Shown: positions 1 to 5,575 of the stretch, one piece after another | Layout: each line of letters begins with the position of its first letter | Position numbering within the stretch: the first letter of the stretch is position 1 | Source of the DNA: Desulfamplus sp. | GTDB taxonomy: Bacteria > Desulfobacterota > Desulfobacteria > Desulfobacterales > Desulfobacteraceae | DNA: 8,704 bases | Direction of reading: 5' to 3' | Assembly (NCBI GenBank): GCA_015231395.1 | Contig: JADGBP010000077.1 | Span: forward strand, 1 to 8,704 | Made by a program: the position numbers and the translations under genes | The notes under the pieces: generated by a model | Seen by the model: only the letters and a program-made list of their open reading frames with translations | The model's database searches: none | What the model was told of the DNA's origin: nothing

Positions 1-64
1 AATGAAAAAAATAAAAGAGTCGGGACTATACGATAAAATCCTTGCAAAATACATGGGCAGTTGA
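1..64 (+). CDS. C-terminal end of a family 3 solute-binding protein (5' end outside window)
   Basis: Only the last 20 codons and the TGA stop (62-64) are in the window; the reading frame begins at base 2. The visible tail, MKKIKESGLYDKILAKYMGS, matches the C-terminus of the complete binding protein at 264-1028 at about 17 of 20 positions, and the DNA is similar too. This is therefore the end of a tandem paralogue: a periplasmic family 3 (SBP_bac_3) solute-binding protein, a class that usually binds amino acids or other small polar solutes. The stop arises where the downstream copy has TCA instead of TGA, so this copy is two residues shorter. The fragment alone would not be identifiable; the call rests on the comparison with its neighbour. 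Confidence 0.75.
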   Translation, partial: MKKIKESGLYDKILAKYMGS

Positions 65-181
65 ATGTTGGAATATTACAGTTGAATGATAGGTTGAATG
101 CATTTATGAACAGACGTGAAATAGGTTGAAGCATTTGTGATCAGACATGAAATAGGTTGAATGCATTGATGAACAGGCTTA
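58..181. repeat. Imperfect tandem repeats starting at the stop codon of the upstream binding-protein gene
   Basis: CAGTTGAATG occurs at 58-67 (containing the TGA stop) and again exactly at 79-88. Three longer units of about 31 bp follow: 89-120, 121-151 and 152-181, each beginning ATAGGTTGAA and continuing with GCATT-TGA-CAG-like sequence. The units differ by substitutions and single-base deletions, so the array is old or decaying. There are no unique spacers, so this is not CRISPR. No protein is supported here. The rest of the spacer (182-250) shows no convincing promoter. Confidence 0.7.
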
Positions 182-263
182 AAAACAATATCTCGTTCCG
201 GTATGTAACCTGAATGGATTATTCATAACATCTAAACACAATAACGTATTAAGGAGGATTCAA

Positions 264-1028
264 ATGAAAAAATTTACTTTACTCTGGTTAGTAGCGATTA
301 TTATTTGTGGTGGCAGCCTTACTTGTTCAACTGTATTTGCAAATAAAACCGTAAAACTGGCGATAGGCGACTGGGCACCTTATACGTCCGAGACTGACCC
401 CAAAGGCAAACTTCTGGAAGAGGTTGTTACGGAAGCATTTAAAGCAGAAGGGATAGATGTACAATATGCTTATTTCCCATGGAAAAGAAGTTATGTAAAT
501 GCGGAAAAAGGACAATATGACGGTACTTTTCCGTGGAACAAAACTCCAGAGCGTGAAGAGGCGTTTTATACACACAAAATATCCCTAATTAAAGATGACG
601 GTGTATATTTTCATCTTAAAAGCAAACCGTTTGACTGGAACACAATAGAAGATCTTAAAAAATACAAAGTTGGTGTTACAATAGGTTATAAACAGGAAGA
701 GCTTTATAAGCAAAACGGAATAACAGCAGACACTGTTCCTGAAGAAGCGATGAATTTCAAAAAGATGCTGGCAGGAAGAATTGATATATATCAGACTTCT
801 AAAGTTGTTGGGTATTCAACTATTAATAGCCTCTTCTCTCCTGACGATGCTGCAAAGTTCACCAACCATCCAAAAGCTGTTGAAACAGACGAATACTATA
901 TTCTGTTTTCCAAAAAGACACCTGACGGCAAAGAGCTTGGAGACAAATTTGATGAAGGAATGAAAAAAATAAAAGATTCTGGGGTATATGACAAGATTCT
1001 CGCAAAATATCTCGGCAGTTCAATGTAA
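264..1028 (+). CDS. Periplasmic family 3 solute-binding protein (ABC-transporter type)
   Basis: A 254-residue exported binding protein of the SBP_bac_3 family, the periplasmic receptors that deliver amino acids or related small solutes to ABC permeases. Residues 1-26 form a typical Sec signal peptide: two lysines, a hydrophobic core and a VFA|N cleavage site after residue 26. C21 lacks a good lipobox, so a soluble periplasmic protein is more likely than a lipoprotein. Mature landmarks are the early strand LAIGDWAPY (32-40), the YDGTFPWNKTPEREE segment (85-99) with the family's T-P-x-R ligand-region motif, and the C-terminal helix DSGVYDKILAKYLG. The start is supported by AAGGAGG at 251-257, six bases upstream. 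No permease or ATPase gene is visible, so this may be an orphan receptor; the ligand cannot be predicted. It is the second of two tandem paralogues. Confidence 0.88.
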   Translation: MKKFTLLWLVAIIICGGSLTCSTVFANKTVKLAIGDWAPYTSETDPKGKLLEEVVTEAFKAEGIDVQYAYFPWKRSYVNAEKGQYDGTFPWNKTPEREEAFYTHKISLIKDDGVYFHLKSKPFDWNTIEDLKKYKVGVTIGYKQEELYKQNGITADTVPEEAMNFKKMLAGRIDIYQTSKVVGYSTINSLFSPDDAAKFTNHPKAVETDEYYILFSKKTPDGKELGDKFDEGMKKIKDSGVYDKILAKYLGSSM

Positions 1029-1137
1029 TTAGTGCGTGGGCAATTCTTGTGATTACTGTATGGGCAATCCTTGTGATTACTGCATTGACCACCCTTGTGA
1101 TTAGTGTATGGGCAGCAAACCCTTGTGGTTGCACATA
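1024..1137. repeat. 24-bp tandem array overlapping the stop codon of the binding-protein gene
   Basis: Units begin at 1024, 1048, 1072, 1096 and 1124 (periods 24, 24, 24 and 28) with the consensus TGTGATTACTGTATGGGCAA followed by TCCT. The first unit, TGTAATTAGTG..., contains the TAA stop at 1026-1028. The last unit (1106-1137) can fold: GTATG pairs with CATAC on the outside and GCAAACC with GGTTGC inside, around a short loop. The unit resembles the hairpin repeat at 5490-5516. Because 24 is a multiple of three, long antisense frames stay open across it; these are artefacts of the periodicity. No T-run follows the hairpin, so a terminator role between the two convergent genes is only possible. 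Confidence 0.8.
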
Positions 1138-1153
1138 CAAAGCTGATTATATC

Positions 1154-1192
1154 CAAGACATTTTAAAGATATTTTTCAAGAATTTCAAAGAT
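1154..1192. repeat. Two-copy imperfect repeat spanning the nth stop codon
   Basis: CAAGACATTTTAAAGAT (1154-1170) and CAAGAATTTCAAAGAT (1177-1192) are imperfect copies, with a one-base length difference. The second contains the nth stop (TCA at 1185-1187 on this strand, TGA on the coding strand). Low sequence complexity makes chance similarity possible, so confidence is moderate. Confidence 0.45.
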
Positions 1193-1862
1193 GTTTTTTT
1201 CGAGGTTTAACTCCCTTTTGGGGACACAGATTCAAGAGAACACATCTATCACAATGTGGAGATACAGGATGACATGTTCCCTGACCAAAAGTAACCAGAA
1301 TGGTATTCACCTCTTGCCAGTAATGCAGAGGCAATTTTTTTCTCAGAGCCATTTCTGTTTCCAGAGGAGTTCTGGTATTCACATAGTTCCAGATATTCAT
1401 AATGCGATGAACATGAGTATCTACGCAAATGGCATCTTTCTGAAACGCAACATTCAAGACAAGACTTGCTGTTTTGCGTCCTACACCCGGAAGAGTTAAA
1501 AGATCATCTAATTCCTGCGGAACATCTCCCTTAAATTTCTTCAGAGCTTTCAGGGCTTTTAAAGCGTTCGGAAGTTTTGAAAGATATCCAGCTTTTGTCT
1601 TATAAAAACCTACAGGATAGATAAACTTTTTTATCTGTTCCTGTGAAAGCATGGCAAGGGCATCAGGATCTGGTGCAGCTTTAAACAGCCTTTCTGATGC
1701 CTTTGCTGTGGTTTCGTCTTTAGTTCTTGCAGATAGGATAGTTGCAACAAGAACCTTGAACGGATCGCGGGTCTGGATTGAGATCAGTTCCACTACCGGC
1801 ACTTTGTAATTTTTTATCTCTTCTCGAAGTTTTTCAAGAAAAAGGGATATATCAATATGCAT
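1185..1862 (-). CDS. nth: Endonuclease III (DNA glycosylase/AP lyase with [4Fe-4S] cluster)
   Basis: A 225-residue base-excision repair enzyme that removes oxidised pyrimidines and cleaves the abasic site by beta-elimination. Diagnostic features are all present. The helix-hairpin-helix is LPGVGRKTA at 124-132 with the Schiff-base lysine K130. The catalytic aspartate is D148 in VDTHVHR. A C-terminal iron-sulfur motif has C197, C204, C207 and C213 with the standard C-x6-C-x2-C-x5-C spacing. The substrate-side loop reads LSARTKD (43-49) where E. coli has LSAQATD. Length matches the family (about 210-220). The start is the first ATG after an in-frame TAA just upstream; no Shine-Dalgarno sequence is visible, so initiation may be weak or on a leaderless message. 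It is transcribed divergently from the helicase-like gene and convergently with the binding-protein gene. No defect is seen. Confidence 0.95.
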   Translation of the reverse strand: MHIDISLFLEKLREEIKNYKVPVVELISIQTRDPFKVLVATILSARTKDETTAKASERLFKAAPDPDALAMLSQEQIKKFIYPVGFYKTKAGYLSKLPNALKALKALKKFKGDVPQELDDLLTLPGVGRKTASLVLNVAFQKDAICVDTHVHRIMNIWNYVNTRTPLETEMALRKKLPLHYWQEVNTILVTFGQGTCHPVSPHCDRCVLLNLCPQKGVKPRKKHL

Positions 1863-1937
1863 AAAATATTAAATACTCAAATACTAAAAGTTAAAATTAT
1901 GGTGTTATTTTATTCCCATTCCTAAACAACATGCAAC
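1863..1937. promoter_or_regulatory. AT-rich divergent spacer between nth and the helicase-like gene
   Basis: These 75 bases must hold the promoter of nth and probably that of the rightward gene. The sequence is very AT-rich and includes a direct repeat AATACT-CA-AATACT near 1871-1884, but I cannot point to a convincing -35/-10 pair on either strand. The call rests on gene layout only. Confidence 0.3.
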
Positions 1938-4688
1938 ATGCCAAATCAAAAAAAATACAGTCGGGGAATGTTCCCTGGAGCTAATAGACCCTACAATTTT
2001 TGGGAGTCCCTAAATATGGATAAGAACCTTGAAAAACTACTGAATAAATCTGACAATATTTCCGAGCAGCAGGCTTTGCTTCAACCATCCGATATTATGG
2101 ACAAGTTGCAAAACAACAAAAATTGCATGGTAATAATGAATGATGGTCCATACAAGATTAATGTAATAACAAACCTTTTGCACCAATATATATCTGCCGT
2201 CAAGAGCGTTTGGCTGGTTACATCTCCAATTACCTTGTCCCCGTTCAAACTTTATGGGATTAAATCTGGTTTGGGAAGTGAGCTTCTTTCAGTAAGATGC
2301 CACTTTGAATATACAGAGACCAACTCTCCTGTCACGTTATGGTCAGTTGATTTATTACGCGACAATATTGATGCGATCTGCTCCCATGACATTAAAAAAT
2401 CTCCGGAGATTGTATCCTCTAATTTAGCCCCAGATATTGTATCTCCTAATTTAGTCCCTGATATTCTATCCTCTGATTTAGTCCAGGATATTGTATCCCC
2501 TAATTTAGCCCCTGGTATTGTATCCCCTGATTTAGTCCAGGATATTGTATCCCCTAATTTAGCCCCTGGTATTGTAGCCCCTGATATTTTAGTAATTGAG
2601 AATTTAGATATGCTGGGTGATGAGTATGTAGGATCCTGTATGGAACAGGTCATACTTGGTTTGCCTCTTGATATTGCGATTATTGCTTTTATCTCCCCTG
2701 CATCTAACAACAAAGAAATCCTTGATTGGCTGATTAAAACACGTAACGGTTCTTGGGGAGAGCTGGAAAGTGTCAATAATCGCGGTCAGGAACTGGCTTA
2801 TCTACCCCCTGATTATGATTTGATTCCACTGCTTCAGAAGAAAAAAATAGCCACTAAAGTCAAAAATTCACTCAAGGAAAACAGACCGATCAAATTTCTG
2901 GCGAACAGCTCATTTTTAAAACATTTGATGGCTGAGCTTAAAAATGAAGAGTTAACCCCGACTTTGATTATCATGCCTTCACAAGAGCTATGTAATCAAG
3001 CCGCACAAAACTGCCCGAAAAGCAGGGCAAATGTCAGTGAAATATTATCAAATCCTCAAATCAGATATATGTTTGATCGTTATCCGGTGTTAAAGGATAG
3101 TGAAAACGTTGTCGCGGCACTATACAAGCAAGCTGGGGCTTTCCATTCAGGTGACCATCCTGCATGGTCGGAGCTGATTGAAAAACTGCTTTCCTTGAAT
3201 CTGATAGAAGCTGTTTTCAGCACCATGTATGATGCTCAGTCTCTCATTACCCGTGTAGAATCTGTGATTTTTACTACATCGGAGATAGTTGTGCCCGGAC
3301 AAATTCAGGCAAAGTCTGCAAGTATTACAGGGTCAGCTTCAAGTATTGCAGGGTCTGATTCAAGCATTGTAAGACCTGTTTCAAGCATTGAATTTCATCG
3401 GATATGTCAGCTTACAGAGTCTATGGATAACACAGATATGAAAGGTTGTGTTGTTCTCGCTCACGGAGAAGATATAGATATGACCCTACTTAAGGATATG
3501 CATCTTAGAAATTCTTCAGGTGCTGTTAAAAGTAAATTCAAATGCAATATTCAGTCTGTGCTGGCACTTGCAGGGAGCACAAATAGAGGGTTGCAAAATT
3601 CTGTTATGATGAGCCTTTGGGCAAATCAGAAAGAATGGAAAGATACTGACCCTTTGATTGAAAAGCAAAGTCAACTTGAAGAATTTATTCCTGAAGCTAA
3701 ATGTGGTGCTCCCAATATTGCTCTAACTTTAATTCAAAAAACGCAACAATTCAGATTTGAGATTGACCAATGCAACATCAAAATTGAGGCAATCAAAAAA
3801 TCGCGTGAATTTAGTTCTTCTAAGAATGAATTGAGTGCTCTTAAGAAACAGGTTTCTATGCTTCAATTCACAATTGCGAATTTACCCTGTAATGACTGTG
3901 TCCATAAGGCAGAATGCCAAGAGTTGCGTTACAAGAAAATCAGGGAAATTTCCAGCCAGTACAACGATATGATCTATCAAATGAGACAAAGCTCCTCAAT
4001 TCTTGGGGTAGATCTGGCAGATGAAACAGCGTTTTTAATAAACATGGGACTTTTGGATTCTGATTCCACGAATATGAGTCCTTTGGATTCTGATTCTATG
4101 AACATGAGTCCTTTGGATTCTGATTCTACGAACATGAGTCCTTTGGATTCTGATTCCACGAATATTAGTCCTTTGGAGTTTGATTTTAAATTGACGCCCA
4201 AAGGAAAGATTGCTCTTCAAAGCGGTTGCAGTAACCCTTTTTATATCACGGAACTTATCTGGCACAAAAAAGACTTTCCATGGTCAGAAGAGTTGACAAT
4301 CCCTGTTTTGGCTGGATTTATAGAACTTGGTCAGGAAGAAACACCATTATTAGTGAATGATTTTGTAAATGAAGCATTGCCACATGCTTACCAATGGATC
4401 GAGGAGTGTATTGCTCCGATCAAAAAGCAGTTGTGCTTAAACGGGGTTGCGGTACCAGAGCCATCTTTTGCTCAATCCGCTTTAGTGCATGCAGTGGAAA
4501 ATGGAATCGGGCTTGAGGTGGCATCGGAAACTACAGGAATTTCAATTGGAACCATTACCCGATTAGTTCAAAAAGCCAGGTATATAGGGTTTGTATTTGG
4601 CTTTCCGACAAAAAATAAATCACTAACCATTCATGGGCGGAATCCTACCACCCCGAATAATCAAAATCTGAATGCATTTTCATGGTAA
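1938..4688 (+). CDS. Degenerate Ski2/Mtr4-like DExH helicase homologue, ATPase motifs lost
   Basis: A 916-residue protein whose order of landmarks follows Ski2-type RNA/DNA helicases. The motif I position reads NCMVIMNDGPYKI (62-74), with no GxGKT. The motif II region is DILVIENLDMLGDEY (216-230), with ENLD replacing DEVH. Motif III is ISPAS (252-256) where SAT is expected. The domain-2 segment AGAFHSGDHPAWSELIEKLL (399-418) resembles the family's FHHAGL...E stretch, and EFHRICQLTESMDNT (485-499) replaces YHQMxGRAGRRG of motif VI. KLTPKGKIAL (751-760), ITELIW and a C-terminal helical part resemble the DSHCT domain; C651, C654 and C660 form a small cysteine cluster. Three in-frame repeat blocks interrupt it. 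It probably cannot hydrolyse ATP. The frame is intact over 2.7 kb. The first ATG lacks a Shine-Dalgarno sequence; M27 (2016), with GGGAG upstream, may be the true start. Homology is recognised by eye, not by search. Confidence 0.68.
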   Translation: MPNQKKYSRGMFPGANRPYNFWESLNMDKNLEKLLNKSDNISEQQALLQPSDIMDKLQNNKNCMVIMNDGPYKINVITNLLHQYISAVKSVWLVTSPITLSPFKLYGIKSGLGSELLSVRCHFEYTETNSPVTLWSVDLLRDNIDAICSHDIKKSPEIVSSNLAPDIVSPNLVPDILSSDLVQDIVSPNLAPGIVSPDLVQDIVSPNLAPGIVAPDILVIENLDMLGDEYVGSCMEQVILGLPLDIAIIAFISPASNNKEILDWLIKTRNGSWGELESVNNRGQELAYLPPDYDLIPLLQKKKIATKVKNSLKENRPIKFLANSSFLKHLMAELKNEELTPTLIIMPSQELCNQAAQNCPKSRANVSEILSNPQIRYMFDRYPVLKDSENVVAALYKQAGAFHSGDHPAWSELIEKLLSLNLIEAVFSTMYDAQSLITRVESVIFTTSEIVVPGQIQAKSASITGSASSIAGSDSSIVRPVSSIEFHRICQLTESMDNTDMKGCVVLAHGEDIDMTLLKDMHLRNSSGAVKSKFKCNIQSVLALAGSTNRGLQNSVMMSLWANQKEWKDTDPLIEKQSQLEEFIPEAKCGAPNIALTLIQKTQQFRFEIDQCNIKIEAIKKSREFSSSKNELSALKKQVSMLQFTIANLPCNDCVHKAECQELRYKKIREISSQYNDMIYQMRQSSSILGVDLADETAFLINMGLLDSDSTNMSPLDSDSMNMSPLDSDSTNMSPLDSDSTNISPLEFDFKLTPKGKIALQSGCSNPFYITELIWHKKDFPWSEELTIPVLAGFIELGQEETPLLVNDFVNEALPHAYQWIEECIAPIKKQLCLNGVAVPEPSFAQSALVHAVENGIGLEVASETTGISIGTITRLVQKARYIGFVFGFPTKNKSLTIHGRNPTTPNNQNLNAFSW
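2002..2018 (+). promoter_or_regulatory. Possible ribosome binding site for an alternative start of the helicase-like gene
   Basis: GGGAG at 2002-2006 lies nine bases before ATG 2016-2018 (residue 27 of the long frame, MDKNLEKLL). The ATG at 1938 has no purine-rich sequence in front of it, and the residues between the two starts look unconserved. Starting at 2016 would give 890 residues. Confidence 0.4.
2409..2585 (+). repeat. 27-bp in-frame minisatellite in the helicase-like gene (9-residue units)
   Basis: Six full units and a partial one encode I-V-S-P-N-L-A-P-D/G-type nonapeptides (residues 158-216). Later units alternate NLAPG with DLVQD, indicating a second-order 54-bp duplication. The array ends directly at PDILVIEN, the degenerate motif II strand, whose PDI resembles the repeat and may have seeded it. 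All units keep the reading frame. Confidence 0.9.
3321..3389 (+). repeat. 21-bp in-frame repeat in the helicase-like gene (7-residue units)
   Basis: Three units plus a partial one encode SITGSAS, SIAGSDS, SIVRPVS and SI (residues 462-484). The DNA unit is approximately AGTATTGCAGGGTCTGATTCA. It lies between the domain-2 strand VESVIFTTSEI and the degenerate motif VI, and it resembles a low-complexity linker. Confidence 0.8.
4044..4187 (+). repeat. 30-bp in-frame minisatellite in the helicase-like gene (10-residue units)
   Basis: Four full units and a partial one encode MSPLDSDSTN-type decapeptides (residues 703-750). The copies are nearly identical at DNA level (TTGGATTCTGATTC plus ACGAATATGAGTCC), so this array looks younger than the other two. 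It sits in the DSHCT-like region between the expected leucine-rich turn (INMGLLD) and KLTPKGK. Confidence 0.92.
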
Positions 4689-4771
4689 ACGTCCATGGTC
4701 AGATTGGAATCAGTCCACCCCCGACCATGAAAAGCAAACGTGTTTTCACGGTAAATGTGTTTTCACGGTAA
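4676..4771. repeat. Repeats around the stop codon of the helicase-like gene and upstream of the regulator gene
   Basis: ATTTTCATGGTAA (4676-4688), which carries the TAA stop, recurs as GTGTTTTCACGGTAA at 4740-4754 and 4757-4771. The last two are exact 15-bp copies, 17 bp apart. In addition, TTTTCATGGT (4677-4686) is a perfect inverted repeat of ACCATGAAAA (4724-4733), and CATGGTC (4694-4700) can pair with GACCATG (4723-4729) as an alternative, so two hairpins compete. No T-run follows. The two direct copies overlap the likely -35 of the next gene and could be operator half-sites. Confidence 0.65.
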
Positions 4772-4791
4772 CTACACCACAAAAATATAAG
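4762..4791 (+). promoter_or_regulatory. Candidate sigma70 promoter of the XRE-cupin gene
   Basis: TTCACG (4762-4767) and TATAAG (4786-4791) are separated by 18 bases, 20 bases before the start codon. The -10 matches consensus at five of six positions and the -35 at four of six. The -35 lies inside the second GTGTTTTCACGGTAA copy, so a protein binding that repeat would compete with RNA polymerase. This is a prediction by eye only. Confidence 0.4.
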
Positions 4792-4811
4792 CAAAATTAT
4801 AAGGAGAAAAT

Positions 4812-5447
4812 ATGCAAACGGATGAAAAAATTCCGCATATCAATGTGGATTATTTTGAGGATCTGACCGGAAATATTAAAAATGGCGAAAAAAGCGATGT
4901 GGAAGATGTAGGTATCAGAATCCGGCGGTTGCGGGAAGAAAAAGGCATCTCAATTGACGAGCTTTCAAATCTTACGGGATTTGACAAAGAACGGCTTGAA
5001 GATATTGAAAATGGTATTGTCAAACCCCAACTTGGAACAGTAATGAAGCTTTCCAAAGCTCTGGACAGTGCCCTGGGTCGTTTGGTGTCAGGTGTTGGGT
5101 CAAAACTTTATTCCATCACCAGAAAAAATGAACGTAAACCTGTATTCCGTTCGACTTCCCGAAAAGGGGAGCAAAAACTATATTCCTACATGAGCCTTGC
5201 TCCGGAAGTTCAGGGTCGTCATATGGAAGCACTGATTGTCCAGCTTGAGGAAAATCCTGTCAAGGAGGTTTCAGTCCACGATGGCGAGGAGTTTATTTAT
5301 GTTCTGGACGGAATCGCAGCGTTGGAGATTGGTGAGGAACAGTATGATTTGAATCCCGGGGATAGTGTATATTATCTCTCCACAACACCTCATCTTATAA
5401 AGGCAAAAGAGGGAAAAGCGACAATTTTAGCTGTTTTATATGAATAA
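4812..5447 (+). CDS. XRE-family transcriptional regulator with C-terminal cupin domain
   Basis: A 211-residue cytoplasmic DNA-binding regulator. Residues 35-86 form a helix-turn-helix of the HTH_3/XRE type (IRIRRLREEKGISIDELSNL, then DKERLEDIENGIVKPQLGTV). Residues 138-211 form a cupin_2 barrel. Its first motif reads VHDGEEFIYVLDG (155-167), with H156 and E160 as possible ligands; the second reads NPGDSVYYLSTTPH (181-194), with H194. Only part of the usual metal-binding set is present, so the cupin may sense a small molecule rather than catalyse. The start is fixed by AAGGAG at 4801-4806, five bases upstream. It is followed after 125 bp by acetoacetyl-CoA synthetase on the same strand, so the likely role, by inference, is control of that gene in response to an acyl or keto-acid metabolite, possibly with autoregulation at the repeats near its promoter. 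Confidence 0.88.
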   Translation: MQTDEKIPHINVDYFEDLTGNIKNGEKSDVEDVGIRIRRLREEKGISIDELSNLTGFDKERLEDIENGIVKPQLGTVMKLSKALDSALGRLVSGVGSKLYSITRKNERKPVFRSTSRKGEQKLYSYMSLAPEVQGRHMEALIVQLEENPVKEVSVHDGEEFIYVLDGIAALEIGEEQYDLNPGDSVYYLSTTPHLIKAKEGKATILAVLYE

Positions 5448-5489
5448 GGATTTATAGTTATCCAGATAATTAAATTGGCAAGAGCACTG

Positions 5490-5516
5490 TAGGGGCAATC
5501 CTTTGTGGTTGCCCTT
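5490..5516. repeat. Dispersed hairpin repeat (GTAGGGGCAA...TTGCCC type)
   Basis: GGGCAATC (5493-5500) pairs with GGTTGCCC (5507-5514), with one G-T pair, around the loop CTTTGT. The sequence ACTGTAGGGGCAATCC then TTTGTGGTT matches the 24-bp array units at 1024-1137. It lies between the regulator and synthetase genes without a T-run, so it is more likely a repeat or RNA-stability hairpin than a terminator. Short elements starting GTAGGGGC are common in several bacterial groups; membership here is my inference. Confidence 0.7.
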
Positions 5517-5560
5517 CAAAATTAAGAATGCCAGAAATATTTTTCTGGAAGTTTATAAAA

Positions 5561-5575
5561 GGAGATAAAATCATG
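5561..5575 (+). promoter_or_regulatory. Ribosome binding site that sets the acetoacetyl-CoA synthetase start
   Basis: AAAAGGAG ending at 5564 lies eight bases before ATG 5573-5575. The in-frame ATG at 5528 has no such sequence, and the 15 residues it would add (MPEIFFWKFIKGDKI) include the translated binding site itself. The start at 5573 is therefore preferred. Confidence 0.85.

Noticed and set aside
58..181. Possible CRISPR arrays here and at 1024-1137 and 7800-7942
   Set aside because: The units are contiguous and imperfect with no unique spacers, and no cas gene is in the window.
1106..1137. Intrinsic terminator between the convergent genes
   Set aside because: The hairpin is imperfect and no T-run follows on either strand, so it is kept as a repeat only.
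859..1156. Two antisense frames of 93 and 86 codons past the binding-protein gene
   Set aside because: They run through the 24-bp array and are open only because of its period; the remaining part is antisense to a well-supported gene.
2252..2776. 174-codon antisense frame opposite the helicase-like gene
   Set aside because: It stays open because it crosses the 27-bp array, whose period is a multiple of three. Its protein is mostly the repeat in the opposite frame, and it lacks a start signal.
3977..4265. Two antisense frames of 74 and 76 codons
   Set aside because: Both are products of the 30-bp array read backwards; they encode only repeat sequence.
4672..4866. 64-codon frame bridging the helicase-like and regulator genes
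   Set aside because: It overlaps both neighbours out of frame, and its sequence is translated repeat; the ribosome binding site at 4801 serves the regulator.
5528..5572. Upstream ATG that would lengthen acetoacetyl-CoA synthetase by 15 residues
   Set aside because: No Shine-Dalgarno sequence precedes it, and the extension would include the real one; the start at 5573 is better placed.
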